This document shows positions 33,742 to 42,657 of a DNA stretch of 64,000 bases, in pieces (positions within the stretch are counted from its first letter, which is position 1; every line of letters begins with the position of its first letter). Source of the DNA: Bacillota bacterium. GTDB lineage: Bacteria > Bacillota > Clostridia > Christensenellales > CAG-138. The notes under the pieces were generated by a model that worked only from the letters and a program-made list of their open reading frames with translations, was not told the origin of the DNA and searched no databases. Where the stretch lies: contig JAEWCL010000003.1 in NCBI GenBank assembly GCA_023390655.1, positions 372,001 to 436,000 of the forward strand, given 5' to 3'. Position numbers and translations under genes: made by a program.

Positions 33742-34531
33742 TCAATTGTATGGAAGAACCGCACTTGTGACTGGAGGCGCGGGCGGCATTGGGCAAGGCG
33801 TTGCAAAGGCGCTCTTGGAAAAAGGGGCGCGCGTGGTTTTGGGCGATCTGGAAGAAGACGCTTTGGATGGAGCTTTACGAAATCTTCAGGCGTGGGCCGG
33901 GGAGGACGGGCGGGTTCTTGCCCGCAAGCTGGATGTCACCCGAGAGGAGAGCGTCCGCGCGGCGTTTGAGTGGGCGGAAGCGCAGTTCGGGTATGCGGAC
34001 ATCCTGGTAAACAACGCGGGCGTCTGCATTGCCCACCCCTTTTTGGAGGGTACGGAGGATGAATACCGGACAACGGTGGATGTCAATCTGCACGGCGTAC
34101 TCCGGGTCTCCCGGATATTCGCCAAACGGCTTGTGGGGATGGGACGGCCGGGCAACATCGTCAACGTTGCGTCCAACGCCGCAAAGCGGCCATATGCACG
34201 CTATGTGGAATATAGCGCTACCAAGGCTGCGGTGGTCAACCTGACGCACACCCTTTCACAGGAGCTTTCGCCCTATGAGATCAATGTCAACGCGGTGTGT
34301 CCCGGCGCGGTGGATACGCGCATGTTGGAATACTGTATGCGGGAGGCAATTACGACATCAAACCGGGCGTTTAATATGGAGACGTGCCGGGCGACGTGGG
34401 GGCCTGCCCAGCTTGGCCGGCTGGTACGGTCGGAAGAGGTTGGCCGGGTGGTCGCATTCCTTTCCAGCCCCTCTGCCAATATCATCCGCGGGCAGTCCAT
34501 TCTTGTAGATGCCGGGGACACTTCTTACTAA
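33731..34531 (+). CDS. Short-chain dehydrogenase/reductase
   Basis: A 266-residue classical SDR: TGGAGGIGQG (cofactor loop), NNAGV, NIVNVASNA with the catalytic serine region, YSATKAA (Y-x3-K) and CPGAVDTRM. GDLEE after the second strand (acidic residue) favours NAD+ over NADP+. AAGGAGAG precedes ATG 33731. It probably oxidises a sugar or polyol hydroxyl together with the next gene. Confidence 0.85.
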   Translation: MSLDQLYGRTALVTGGAGGIGQGVAKALLEKGARVVLGDLEEDALDGALRNLQAWAGEDGRVLARKLDVTREESVRAAFEWAEAQFGYADILVNNAGVCIAHPFLEGTEDEYRTTVDVNLHGVLRVSRIFAKRLVGMGRPGNIVNVASNAAKRPYARYVEYSATKAAVVNLTHTLSQELSPYEINVNAVCPGAVDTRMLEYCMREAITTSNRAFNMETCRATWGPAQLGRLVRSEEVGRVVAFLSSPSANIIRGQSILVDAGDTSY

Positions 34532-34550
34532 AAATGACTTGGAGGCAATT

Positions 34551-35309
34551 ATGAGCTTGTTTCGTTTGAACGGAGAACGCGCCGTCGTGGTGGGCGCGGG
34601 AGGGATTGGCGGCGCTATCGCCAAAGGGATTGCGGAGTCCGGCGCGGAGGTGGTCATTGCAGACGTTTCTTCCGAAAACCTGGCGCGGGCGGAAAGCGCT
34701 ATACGTGCTATTGGCGGCACGGTCTACAGCATACAGGCCGAGATCCGGAACAAGGTGGATGTGGTTTCACTGTATGAAAGGGTGAACGGGCTTCTGCCCA
34801 ACATTACGCTTGCGGTCAATGCAATTGGGCTCAATCTGATGGCGCACGCAGTGGATATCACGGAGGAGGATTGGCACACGGTACTTGACGGCTTTTTAAG
34901 CAATGTGTTCTGGAGCAATCAGCAGGCAGCAAAAATCATGCTGCCGCAAAAGAAAGGCAAGATCGTTAATTTGGCTTCCATGTCCGGCATCATCGTCACG
35001 GGCGACAGGGGATCAAGCTATGCGGCCGCCAAGGCGGGCGTGATCCACCTGACCAAGGCGCTGGCCGCCGAGTGGATTGCGGACGGGGTATATGTCAACG
35101 CCATTAGCCCCGGCACGGTAGATACGGCGCTGACGGCCGGATTTTTAAGCAACGCGGAGGCCAGAAAGAGCATCAGCCAGTCCATTCCGCTGGGGCGGGT
35201 CGCACAGCCGGAGGATATCGTGGGACCCGCGCTGTTTCTCCTTTCCAGGGCGTCCGATTATGTGGTGGGCCAAAACCTGCTGGTGGACGGCGGGTATACG
35301 ATCAGGTAG
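34551..35309 (+). CDS. Short-chain dehydrogenase/reductase
   Basis: A 252-residue SDR: GAGGIGGAIAKGIAESG, ADVSSENL (acidic end of strand 2, NAD+ type), NAIGLNLM replacing the usual NNAG, SMSGIIV, YAAAKAG (Y-x3-K) and ISPGTVDTALT. GGAGG at 34540-34544 precedes ATG 34551. Moderately similar to the preceding SDR, so possibly a pair acting on successive steps. Confidence 0.85.
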   Translation: MSLFRLNGERAVVVGAGGIGGAIAKGIAESGAEVVIADVSSENLARAESAIRAIGGTVYSIQAEIRNKVDVVSLYERVNGLLPNITLAVNAIGLNLMAHAVDITEEDWHTVLDGFLSNVFWSNQQAAKIMLPQKKGKIVNLASMSGIIVTGDRGSSYAAAKAGVIHLTKALAAEWIADGVYVNAISPGTVDTALTAGFLSNAEARKSISQSIPLGRVAQPEDIVGPALFLLSRASDYVVGQNLLVDGGYTIR

Positions 35310-35318
35310 GTGAATTAT

Positions 35319-36449
35319 ATGGAATATGGCGTTTTTTCTTCCGTATACGGAAACTATAAAATAGAAGAGGCGGCCGAGCGCATCCGCAGAGCCGGGTTCC
35401 GGTACGTTCAATTTGTCCCTTTTTTTGAGGGGAAGTTCCGTGAGGCGGATGAGTTTTCCGAAGAGGATATCGCAGCCATACGCAGTGCCTATAAAAGCAA
35501 CGGGCTTACGGTAGTAGGCATCGCGGGGGGACACGGCTTTGTCCACCCGGAAAAGAGCAGGCGCGAACGGGCGCTCCGCAATGCGAAGCGCTGGATCGAG
35601 CTTGCGCCGGAACTGGGCGCTCCTCTGGTTGTTACGGAGGTTGGCAGCACGCATCCTGACCATAACTGGACGGATCATCCCAACAACCATACGGACGAAA
35701 CATGGGAGGAGGTGGTGAACCTGTACCGCGACTTGGCGTCCCATGCCCGGCAATATGGAGTGACGGTGGGGGTAGAACCGCATTTTGCCGCTGTGGTCAA
35801 TGGCGGCGAGCGCCTCAGGCGCGTTCTGGATGAGGCTGCGGCGGAAAACCTCAAGATTGTTATGGACCCTGCCAATATCATAACGACGCAGAACGCCGGT
35901 TCTCTGGAGCGGGAACTGGAGGACCTGTTCCGATTGGCGGGAGGCGATTTTGTTCTGGCGCACGCCAAGGATACCCGCATCGTGAACGGAAAATCTGTTT
36001 TTGTACCCGCGGGGCAGGGAATTCTCCCATATCGAAAGTATGGCGCGCTCCTTCGGGAAAACGGGTACGCCGACCCTCTGATCCTTGAGTATCTTGAGGA
36101 AGGCGATGTCCCGGATACGCTCGCATGGGTAAAGGAAACGGGCGTTCCTCCTTACCTCCTGCCGGTATTCCGGGCGGACGCGCGCTTATATGACGCGCTG
36201 TGGGCCATGCAGGAGATCAATCATTCCAAAAGCGGCGCGTTGGAATTAAAATACCGGCTGCTGCTTTCCCTGGTGGCGGACGCGCTGCAAAACCATCCCG
36301 CAGGATCCGTTGCCTGTGCAAAAGAGGCGATCGAAGCGGGTGCCACGCGTGAACAGGTGGCGGAAGCCATGCGCGTGGTTTACGCTGCCGGCGGGCTGCC
36401 GCTGCTGATCGAAAACATGGACGTCTACCGCGAGGTGCTTCTGCCATGA
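35319..36449 (+). CDS. Xylose-isomerase-like TIM barrel fused to a CMD/AhpD-like domain
   Basis: A 376-residue fusion. Residues 1-280 are an AP_endonuc_2-type sugar isomerase/epimerase: metal ligands are suggested by VTEVGS, VGVEPHF, KIVMDPAN and FVLAHAKDT. Residues 300-376 resemble carboxymuconolactone decarboxylase: ELKYRLLLSLVADALQ, then SVACAKEAIEAGATREQVAEAMRVVYAAGG, with a single cysteine where AhpD enzymes have CxxC. ATG 35319 is preferred over the GTG at 35310 because AGGTAGGTG precedes it. The stop overlaps the deaminase start. An isomerase or epimerase step on a sugar product is inferred. Confidence 0.8.
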   Translation: MEYGVFSSVYGNYKIEEAAERIRRAGFRYVQFVPFFEGKFREADEFSEEDIAAIRSAYKSNGLTVVGIAGGHGFVHPEKSRRERALRNAKRWIELAPELGAPLVVTEVGSTHPDHNWTDHPNNHTDETWEEVVNLYRDLASHARQYGVTVGVEPHFAAVVNGGERLRRVLDEAAAENLKIVMDPANIITTQNAGSLERELEDLFRLAGGDFVLAHAKDTRIVNGKSVFVPAGQGILPYRKYGALLRENGYADPLILEYLEEGDVPDTLAWVKETGVPPYLLPVFRADARLYDALWAMQEINHSKSGALELKYRLLLSLVADALQNHPAGSVACAKEAIEAGATREQVAEAMRVVYAAGGLPLLIENMDVYREVLLP

Positions 36450-36988
36450 CGGATCTTGAAATTATGCAGTTGTGCATCGATGAGGCGCGCCATGCTGTAG
36501 AGCACGGCATTGGCGGCCCGTTTGGGGCTGCCGTTGTGAAGGACGGTGTGGTGATCGCATCCGGGTACAATCGCGTGGGAGTCGACCAGGATCCCACCGC
36601 CCATGGGGAGGTGGTGGCCATACGGCGCGCGGCGAAAATACTCGGCCCGCAATTTCCAAAGGGCTGCGTGCTTTTTACCACCTCACAAAGCTGTCCAATG
36701 TGCGTTGCGGCGGCGTTGTGGGCGGGGATCGAAAGAATATACTACGGCGCCTCCTGCGAGGACGGGCATAGGGCCGGTTTGAGCGATAAGCATGTATATG
36801 ATTTCTTGCGTGGAAACGAGCAGAAACAGACGCTGGAGCAGATACAAGTTTATCAGGACCTGTGTAGGGAACAGGTCCTGAAGTTCTGGCAGAGGGCTTA
36901 TCGGCAAGATGGAAAAATGCCAGGGCCCGAACTATTGCGCAACAATAATTTAGGGGAAAATGGCCCTTTGTATTTTCGTGAAAACTAA
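36446..36988 (+). CDS. Guanine deaminase-like nucleobase deaminase
   Basis: A 180-residue cytidine-deaminase-fold protein. Zinc site: AHGEVVAIRRA (His and catalytic Glu) and SCPMC (two Cys). The N-terminus GGPFGAAVVKDG and the C-terminal region fit GuaD/TadA-like nucleobase deaminases. It would turn guanine into xanthine, feeding the xanthine dehydrogenases at 16.7-23.3 kb, though another aminated purine cannot be excluded. It is the last gene of the operon; an imperfect hairpin (GGGCGAGGA/TCCTCGTCC, 37034-37053) follows without a T-run. Confidence 0.8.
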   Translation: MTDLEIMQLCIDEARHAVEHGIGGPFGAAVVKDGVVIASGYNRVGVDQDPTAHGEVVAIRRAAKILGPQFPKGCVLFTTSQSCPMCVAAALWAGIERIYYGASCEDGHRAGLSDKHVYDFLRGNEQKQTLEQIQVYQDLCREQVLKFWQRAYRQDGKMPGPELLRNNNLGENGPLYFREN

Positions 36989-37137
36989 TAACGTTGAGGT
37001 CAGAATTTACGCAATAGTGACTATTATTCAAAACGGGCGAGGATTTCCTCGTCCATTTCTGTTATACTTAAAACTCTCTGACATTAGCTGTGCCAGGATA
37101 TGGTTAGTGCGAAGCTTGCAGACTTTTCAGTTTAAAC

Positions 37138-37555
37138 CAGACTGTGTGAAAAACGCCGCTTTGAAAACGGGTTTTTGTACCGACAAATTAACTTTACCCC
37201 GCAGCAGGGAAAAACTAAGGGGATTACCCCTGTAACAACGCTGCCCGCAATCCCTGCATTCCCACCATATTGATTGCTCGTTTCATGTTGTACACCAGAA
37301 AGTGCAATAGCGATTCCGTCCTCACATTTTCCGTTCCCCTGGTCAGGAAGTATGAGAACCCAAAGACTCGTTTAATTGTTCCGAATGGATGCTCCACAAC
37401 CTGTTTTCTCAGATGGTAGGTATCCATCTGCTCTTTTGTTCTCTTGTCCACCTTACGGGCAAATTCGCTGAACGGGCGATCCTGGACCATGCGATATTCA
37501 CCTGTCGTACAATTTGCTTTTTGAGCGCAGTCTTTGCAAGCGGATGGATTCGCGT
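37138..37555 (-). mobile_element. IS1182-type transposase, C-terminal fragment with right end
   Basis: Reverse strand. From about 37555 it reads NPSACKDCAQKANC (cysteine region), RKVDKRTKEQMDTYHLRKQ, then VVEHPFGTIKRVFGFSYFLTR with the DDE glutamate, and ends MVGMQGLRAALLQG at 37224. CAGACTGTGTGAAAAAC (37138-37154) looks like the terminal repeat. The N-terminal two thirds are missing; the fragment abuts the dgt remnant. Confidence 0.75.
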
Positions 37556-38124
37556 TGGATTCCGAAAAGGGTGAAGTTTGTTAGGTCTAGACCGTAATCA
37601 CCGTAGTTTTTTTCGAGCACCATCGCATTTTTTAGGCTTTGAAGATTGTGCTTAAAACCTAAATATGCATTGTATCGATTTGCAATATCGCTGCTTTCAT
37701 TATTAAGCGGGCAAAAATTACCAAGTTCATGATTCAAGTGAGGCGTCATTATCTCATGCAAGGTGCGCTCTCCAACATGACCATAGGGGGTATGACCTAA
37801 ATCATGTCCTAACGCTATTGCCTCTGTTAAATCGGAATCTAGGCGCAAAGCTGAAGAAATCGAGCGTGCGATTTGAGAGACTTCTAATGTGTGCGTTAGA
37901 CGCGTTCTTTTATGGTCATCTACACCGGATAAATATACTTGAGTTTTACCAGCCAATCTACGAAAAGCTTTTGAATAAAGAATTCGGTCACGGTCTCTCA
38001 TAAATTCATTTCGATACATTTGATGAGTCCGTATACCACTTAAACGTTTAGCGCCAGAAATTGGAGCACCTAGTGAATAGATGGGTTTTTTCTTTTTAAA
38101 TAATTGCTCAAGAGAATATTTCAT
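37556..38124 (-). pseudogene. dgt: dGTPase (dGTP triphosphohydrolase), truncated by IS
   Basis: Reverse strand from ATG 38124: about 190 residues of the HD-domain dGTPase N-terminus. RNEFMRDRDRILYSKAFRRLAGKTQV is in two recognisable pieces, followed by RLTHTLEVSQIARSI and the metal-binding GHDLGHTPYGHVGE. The frame stays open to 37498, but homology stops at NFTLFGI (about 37560), where IS transposase sequence in another frame begins. The rest of the gene is not on the far side of the IS, so a deletion accompanied the insertion. The HD core is present, but the missing C-terminal half makes activity unlikely. Confidence 0.8.
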
Positions 38125-38569
38125 TTTTCCTGCATCCCCTGTCAAAAAGATGAAATTATTGTACATATCTGCAACTACTTTTAAAAGTAGCATAGTGAGT
38201 ACTCCAATTATTTGCCTAATACAGGGTAGGACGGGCTTATCGCCTTATGTGGGGTAGGAGACGCCGTAAATTTTGTCGAAACGAGCCTCAATTCATTATA
38301 AGTCAAAGGGGTATAACAAGACAATGATTTACTGTAATGATCTTACACAATTTGAGGGATAGGTCAGAAACTATAATAAGGTTTAGTACTCTAGTTCTCG
38401 CACATAAAAGAAGTCAGCGATAAAAGTTGCGGAGCCAATTCTGTACAGTTTGAAGTGACATAATCAGTCAATCTGCGGCATCTAACGCTGCTATGGCAGA
38501 TAACGTCCCCAATTACAAACGAAAACGGTAGACACTGGACATGATTGTACAGAGATCTACCGTTGTTCA

Positions 38570-38645
38570 TGGTGGAGCACAGGGGATTCGAACCCCTGAC
38601 CTCTGCATTGCGAACGCAGCGCGCTACCAGCTGTGCCAGTGCCCC
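38570..38645 (-). tRNA. tRNA-Ala (anticodon CGC)
   Basis: Reverse strand. Acceptor arms GGGGCAC and GTGCTCC pair (one G-U), the D-arm contains AGCTGGTAGCGC, the anticodon loop is TTCGCAA with CGC in the middle, and the T-arm contains GGTTCGAATCC. CCA is encoded (38570-38572). CGC decodes GCG alanine codons, which are frequent in this window. Confidence 0.93.
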
Positions 38646-38712
38646 ATATTATTACAGTTCAGTTAAAAGTTACATTTCGCGTCTTGTCTGGGGTATACAC
38701 AAGGTATCGATC

Positions 38713-38737
38713 GCTCTACCAGCTGTGCCAGTGCCCC
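38713..38737 (-). other. tRNA-Ala 5'-half fragment (duplicate)
   Basis: Reverse-strand GGGGCACTGGCACAGCTGG followed by TAGAGC repeats the first about 25 nt of the tRNA at 38570-38645, then diverges. The shared string continues 3 bp beyond the tRNA 5' end. It may be a scar of recombination or element integration at the tRNA. Confidence 0.7.
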
Positions 38738-38913
38738 ATAACTTGACCGCGAAAAATACTATACACCATTTTGATGCGGATTGCAAGGGGGCGAAAACGC
38801 ATTTTTTATGGAACAGATGGGCAGCGATCACGCTCTATACAAACAGGCGGGAAAATGCTACTATAACAGTAAGGTTGGACGATCAATCATAGAATTGGGA
38901 CGGGGGATGGCGC

Positions 38914-39933
38914 ATGGTCACCATTGATGATATTGCCCGCGAGGCCGGTGTGAGCAGCACAACGGTATCCAATGTGATCTTGGGCCGCACAAAAAGAGTC
39001 TCCAAGGAAACGACAGATCATATCAACCGCATCATACGGGAGCGCGGTTATGTGCCCAATATGTCGGCGCGCGCGCTGGTTTCGCGTACCTCAAGAGTGG
39101 TGGCGCTCATCAACCATCTGGACCCGAAAAAGAGCGGCAACTTTATGGAAGACCCGTTCCATAATACCTTCATCGGCGCAATCGAACAGACGCTGCGGGA
39201 AAGCGGCTATTATCTCATGCTGCGCACGGTCGGCAACTCGGAAGATTTGCTGGCATTTTTGCGCAACTGGAATGTGGACGGTTTCTTCATGACGGGTTTA
39301 TTTGAAGAGGATGATCTTTATGAAACGCTGCTCCAGGCGGGTAAGCCCGTGATGCTCATCGACAGCTATTTAAGCGATTACAGCCGCATGGCGAATGTTG
39401 GCCTGCAGGATGTTGAAGGCGCGTTTCTTGCAACGGAGTATCTTATTCAAAACGGACACCGCCGCATTGCCTTTGCGGGGCCGCCCATAAGAAAGGGTGG
39501 GGTAGTGGATAAGCGCCTGGGCGGCTATCAAAAGGCGCTTGAAGCATACGGCTTGCCGTTCGATGCCGAACTGGTGTTTGAGCGGGAGTTTTCCACCCGC
39601 GGTACCATGCAGCTTGGGGAGCTCATCGCAAAGCGCTCCGATATTACGGCGCTGTTTGCAACGGCGGACATCATGGCGGCGGGCATTATGTCCGGCATCC
39701 AGCAGAGCGGCAAGCGCGTGCCCGATGATTTTTCCATTGTCGGCTTTGACGATATCAATTGGTGCCGCATGACGATGCCCATGCTCACAAGCGTCCATCA
39801 GGACGCCAACCGGAAGGGTGCGATTGCGGCGGACCACATGATGAAGCTATTGGAGCTTAAGCCGCTTCCCGAACGCAACGTGATCTTACCCGTGCGCCTC
39901 GTGGAGCGCCAAAGTGTCAAAAAGATACAATAA
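38914..39933 (+). CDS. LacI-family transcriptional regulator
   Basis: A 339-residue repressor: N-terminal MVTIDDIAREAGVSSTTVSNVILGRTKRVS (helix-turn-helix and hinge helix region), then a periplasmic-binding-like sensor with FMTGLFEEDD, ATEYLIQNGHRRIAFAG, TALFATADIMAAGIM and DFSIVGFDDINW. It is divergent in position only; it lies directly upstream of the sugar importer/phosphorylase operon and most likely represses it until a sugar binds. GGGGGATGGCGC precedes ATG 38914. Disregard the tRNA-overlapping frame upstream. Confidence 0.9.
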   Translation: MVTIDDIAREAGVSSTTVSNVILGRTKRVSKETTDHINRIIRERGYVPNMSARALVSRTSRVVALINHLDPKKSGNFMEDPFHNTFIGAIEQTLRESGYYLMLRTVGNSEDLLAFLRNWNVDGFFMTGLFEEDDLYETLLQAGKPVMLIDSYLSDYSRMANVGLQDVEGAFLATEYLIQNGHRRIAFAGPPIRKGGVVDKRLGGYQKALEAYGLPFDAELVFEREFSTRGTMQLGELIAKRSDITALFATADIMAAGIMSGIQQSGKRVPDDFSIVGFDDINWCRMTMPMLTSVHQDANRKGAIAADHMMKLLELKPLPERNVILPVRLVERQSVKKIQ

Positions 39934-39950
39934 AAATTCCTTACACCCTC

Positions 39951-40024
39951 TTTACATGCATACATTTCTTTGCTATGATCTAGTTGAACGATAAACCTTG
40001 ACTGTTCCGCCGCATTGCTGCGGC
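39951..40024 (+). promoter_or_regulatory. Promoter and leader hairpin of the disaccharide operon
   Basis: TTTACA (39951-39956), 17-nt spacer and TATGAT (39974-39979) form a clear promoter 210 nt before the binding-protein gene. In the leader GCCGC-attgct-GCGGC (40009-40024) is followed by ATTTTCG, a weak terminator-like hairpin. I could not point to a clear LacI operator palindrome. Confidence 0.55.
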
Positions 40025-40188
40025 ATTTTCGCACAAATCCGGTTTCTAAAACAAAAGACTCCTTTTCACCAAAGCAAACAAAAAAGGACCTCAAAGGCAT
40101 TCAAGACGCATCGTAAGTTTGACGTTAAACCTAACCAAAATCAAGCGCTGTTTCATTGGCACCCAAATAAAAAGGAGGAATCAGGAAT

Positions 40189-41652
40189 ATGAAGAACCGG
40201 TCTCTCGTTGCAATGCTTGCATTGCTGCTGGCGGTTGGCATGCTTGGCGCATGCGCGCCCGCTCCTGTCGCCACCCCGGCGGATACCGCCGCCCCTGCGC
40301 CCGCCGCTCCTTCCGCGCCCGCTGCGGAAGAAACCCCCGCTGCGGAAAAGGTCACGCTCAAGCTTGGCATCTGGCCTGAGGATACCATGACGGATGAAAT
40401 CAAACTCCACGAAGGCTATGTGGAAACCTTCAATGCGACGCATACGAATGTGGAAGTAGTGCCCGCCTATTACAAGTACGCAACGGATACCTTCGTGTCT
40501 TTGGCGGAATCCGGCAGCCTGCCCACGATATTTGAATCCTGGTACACGGAACCCCAGAAACTGATCAAAGGCGGCTTTGTAAAGGACATTACGGATATCC
40601 TGGCCGCGCGTGGCTGGCTTGACGCCATCAACCCCTCCATCCGCGCCCTGATGAGCGACGCGAACGGCCGTGTATACGGCATCCCCCGCGACGGTTACGC
40701 GCTTGGCCTCATGTGCAATGTGGAGCTCTTTGAAGAAGCTGGCCTTGTCAATGCGGACGGCACCATCCAGTACCCGAAGACATGGGAAGAGCTTGCGACA
40801 ACGAGCAAGACCATTAAGGATAAGACCGGTTCCGCGGGCCTGTGCCTGCTGGCGAAGGACGGCGCGGGCGGCTGGCACTTTAGCAATATCGCCTGGGCAT
40901 TTGGCGCGGATCTTTGCACGGTGGACGCAAACGGCAAGTTCGTAGCGAATCTTGATACGCCCGAAGCAATTGCCGCTATGGAATATGTCAAGAGCCTCAG
41001 ATGGGAGTATAATGTACTTACGGCAGATCCCACCAATGAAGATTGGGGCACCGGCTTCTCCGAGCTTGGCACCGGCGCCGCCGCCATGTACATCGGCGCA
41101 AACGACGCTGTGGCCCAGCCTACCTACACCAATGGCCTTGCGGTAGACAAACTTGCGCTCGTTCCTATGCCCGCAGGCCCGGGCGGCCAGTTCTCCCTCT
41201 CCGGCGGCACGCCCTATATGTTCGCTGCCAACGCAACGGATGCAGAGGTCAATGCGGCGCTGGATTATCTTGAAATCATGGGCAAAGCGCCCGTCGCGTC
41301 CGAGGACGCCATCGCCGGCATGAAGGCGGATGCAGAATACCGTGTTGCAAACGGCATCCCCGTCATCCCGCGCTTCCCCTGCTGGACAAAGCAGGAGCTA
41401 CTCGATGTGGAAAACAAGATCATCGATGAATACAGCAACATCAACAAAGCGCTCTTCAACGATTATTTCAACATCACCAAGACGAGCGGCAACCTCCATA
41501 TGGAAGAGGAAGGCTCCACCCAGGATATGTATTCTGAGCTGACGAAGGTGCTCCAGGCGGTTGTGACGGATAAGAAGGCCGATGTTACGGCGCTCATGAA
41601 GACTGCGGACGCAAACTACCAGACCATACTCGATAACGGCGTAAACAAGTAA
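40189..41652 (+). CDS. Sugar ABC transporter substrate-binding lipoprotein
   Basis: A 487-residue family 1 extracellular binding protein (signal ending GMLGAC; Ala/Pro-rich linker). VTLKLGIWPEDTM, YVETFNATHTNVEVVPAYY and ESWYTEPQKLIKGGFVKDIT are typical of oligosaccharide binders. AAGGAGG precedes ATG 40189. Paired with two MalF/MalG-like permeases; no ATPase gene is present in the operon, so a shared MsmX-type ATPase encoded elsewhere is expected. The downstream phosphorylases suggest a glucosyl disaccharide ligand. Confidence 0.88.
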   Translation: MKNRSLVAMLALLLAVGMLGACAPAPVATPADTAAPAPAAPSAPAAEETPAAEKVTLKLGIWPEDTMTDEIKLHEGYVETFNATHTNVEVVPAYYKYATDTFVSLAESGSLPTIFESWYTEPQKLIKGGFVKDITDILAARGWLDAINPSIRALMSDANGRVYGIPRDGYALGLMCNVELFEEAGLVNADGTIQYPKTWEELATTSKTIKDKTGSAGLCLLAKDGAGGWHFSNIAWAFGADLCTVDANGKFVANLDTPEAIAAMEYVKSLRWEYNVLTADPTNEDWGTGFSELGTGAAAMYIGANDAVAQPTYTNGLAVDKLALVPMPAGPGGQFSLSGGTPYMFAANATDAEVNAALDYLEIMGKAPVASEDAIAGMKADAEYRVANGIPVIPRFPCWTKQELLDVENKIIDEYSNINKALFNDYFNITKTSGNLHMEEEGSTQDMYSELTKVLQAVVTDKKADVTALMKTADANYQTILDNGVNK

Positions 41653-41673
41653 GCCGTTCTGCTCAAAGAGCAC

Positions 41674-41709
41674 GGGGGCCTTCGGCGCGCCTGAAAGGCC
41701 CCCGCTTTT
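41674..41709 (+). terminator. Terminator-like hairpin after the sugar-binding-protein gene
   Basis: GGGGGCCTT (41674-41682) pairs perfectly with AAGGCCCCC (41695-41703), followed by GCTTTTTA. It sits between the binding protein and the permeases, and probably lets only part of the transcripts continue. Confidence 0.7.
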
Positions 41710-41738
41710 TATTCCGTATGGGAAGAGGTGTCCTTTCT

Positions 41739-42644
41739 TTGAAAAAACAAGAAGAATTACCGCTGCCGCAGCTTGGCAACCGGGCAAGAAAGAACATCAG
41801 CGCATGGTGCATCATGCTGCCCGCGCTCATCCTGTTTGCCTTCTTTGTGTGGACGCCGCTTTTGGAAAGCGTGCGCCTGTCCCTGTTTGAGGCAAAGGGC
41901 ATACGTTTGGAACGCTTTGTGGGGCTGGAAAATTATCTGCGCGTGTTCACGCATCCCAATTTCTGGCCTGCGCTGCGCAATACGTTTTTGTACATCTTCT
42001 GGTCGCTTGTGCTTGGGTTCTGGATTCCAATCATCATCGCATCCCTTGTGACGGAGGCGATGCATTTCAAAGCCTTCTTCCGCGTAGGCGTGTATTTCCC
42101 CAACATTATTCCGGGCATTTCCGCCGTCATGCTGTGGGGGTTCTTTTTCCGCCCCGGCGAAAACGGCGTATTGAATATTTTATTAGGAAAGATCGGCATC
42201 GATCCGCTGCCGTGGCTGACCAATCCGCACTGGACTATTCCGCTCATTGTACTCACCATGTCCTGGAAGGCTGCGGGCTCCACGGCGCTTATCTATATGG
42301 CGGGTATGAGCAACATCAACCCGGAGCTGTATGAGGCCGCCACCATAGACGGCGCAAAGCCGTGGCAGCGTTTTACCAGGATCACGCTGCCAAGCATATT
42401 GAGCCTTGGAAAGACGCTCCTCATTTTACAGATCATTGCGGTGTTCCAAATTCTCTATGAGCCGCTCGTCATGACGAACGGCGGCCCCAACAACGCCAGC
42501 ATTTCCATTATGCAGCTTGTCTATAAGTACGCGTTTGAGGATTACAACTATCCCATGGCGGCGTCGCTTTCTGTGCTCATCTGCATCATGTTAGGCTTTT
42601 TGACAATCGCCTACTTCCGCATCACGCGGAAAGTGGACGAATAG
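41739..42644 (+). CDS. Sugar ABC permease, MalF-like
   Basis: A 301-residue (TTG start) or 308-residue (ATG 41718) permease with six helices and the EAA loop EAATIDGAKPWQRFTRITLP. AGAGGTG at 41724-41730 lies 8 nt from TTG 41739, whereas ATG 41718 has no ribosome-binding site and lies just after the terminator stem; I therefore prefer TTG. Partner of the next permease. Confidence 0.85.
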   Translation: MKKQEELPLPQLGNRARKNISAWCIMLPALILFAFFVWTPLLESVRLSLFEAKGIRLERFVGLENYLRVFTHPNFWPALRNTFLYIFWSLVLGFWIPIIIASLVTEAMHFKAFFRVGVYFPNIIPGISAVMLWGFFFRPGENGVLNILLGKIGIDPLPWLTNPHWTIPLIVLTMSWKAAGSTALIYMAGMSNINPELYEAATIDGAKPWQRFTRITLPSILSLGKTLLILQIIAVFQILYEPLVMTNGGPNNASISIMQLVYKYAFEDYNYPMAASLSVLICIMLGFLTIAYFRITRKVDE

Positions 42645-42657
42645 GAGGGCAGCGGCT

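Noticed and set aside
38545..38892. Open frame of 115 codons (MVEHRGFEPLTSALRTQ-like protein)
   Set aside because: This is the well-known spurious translation across a tRNA gene on the opposite strand; it covers tRNA-Ala and has no good start site.
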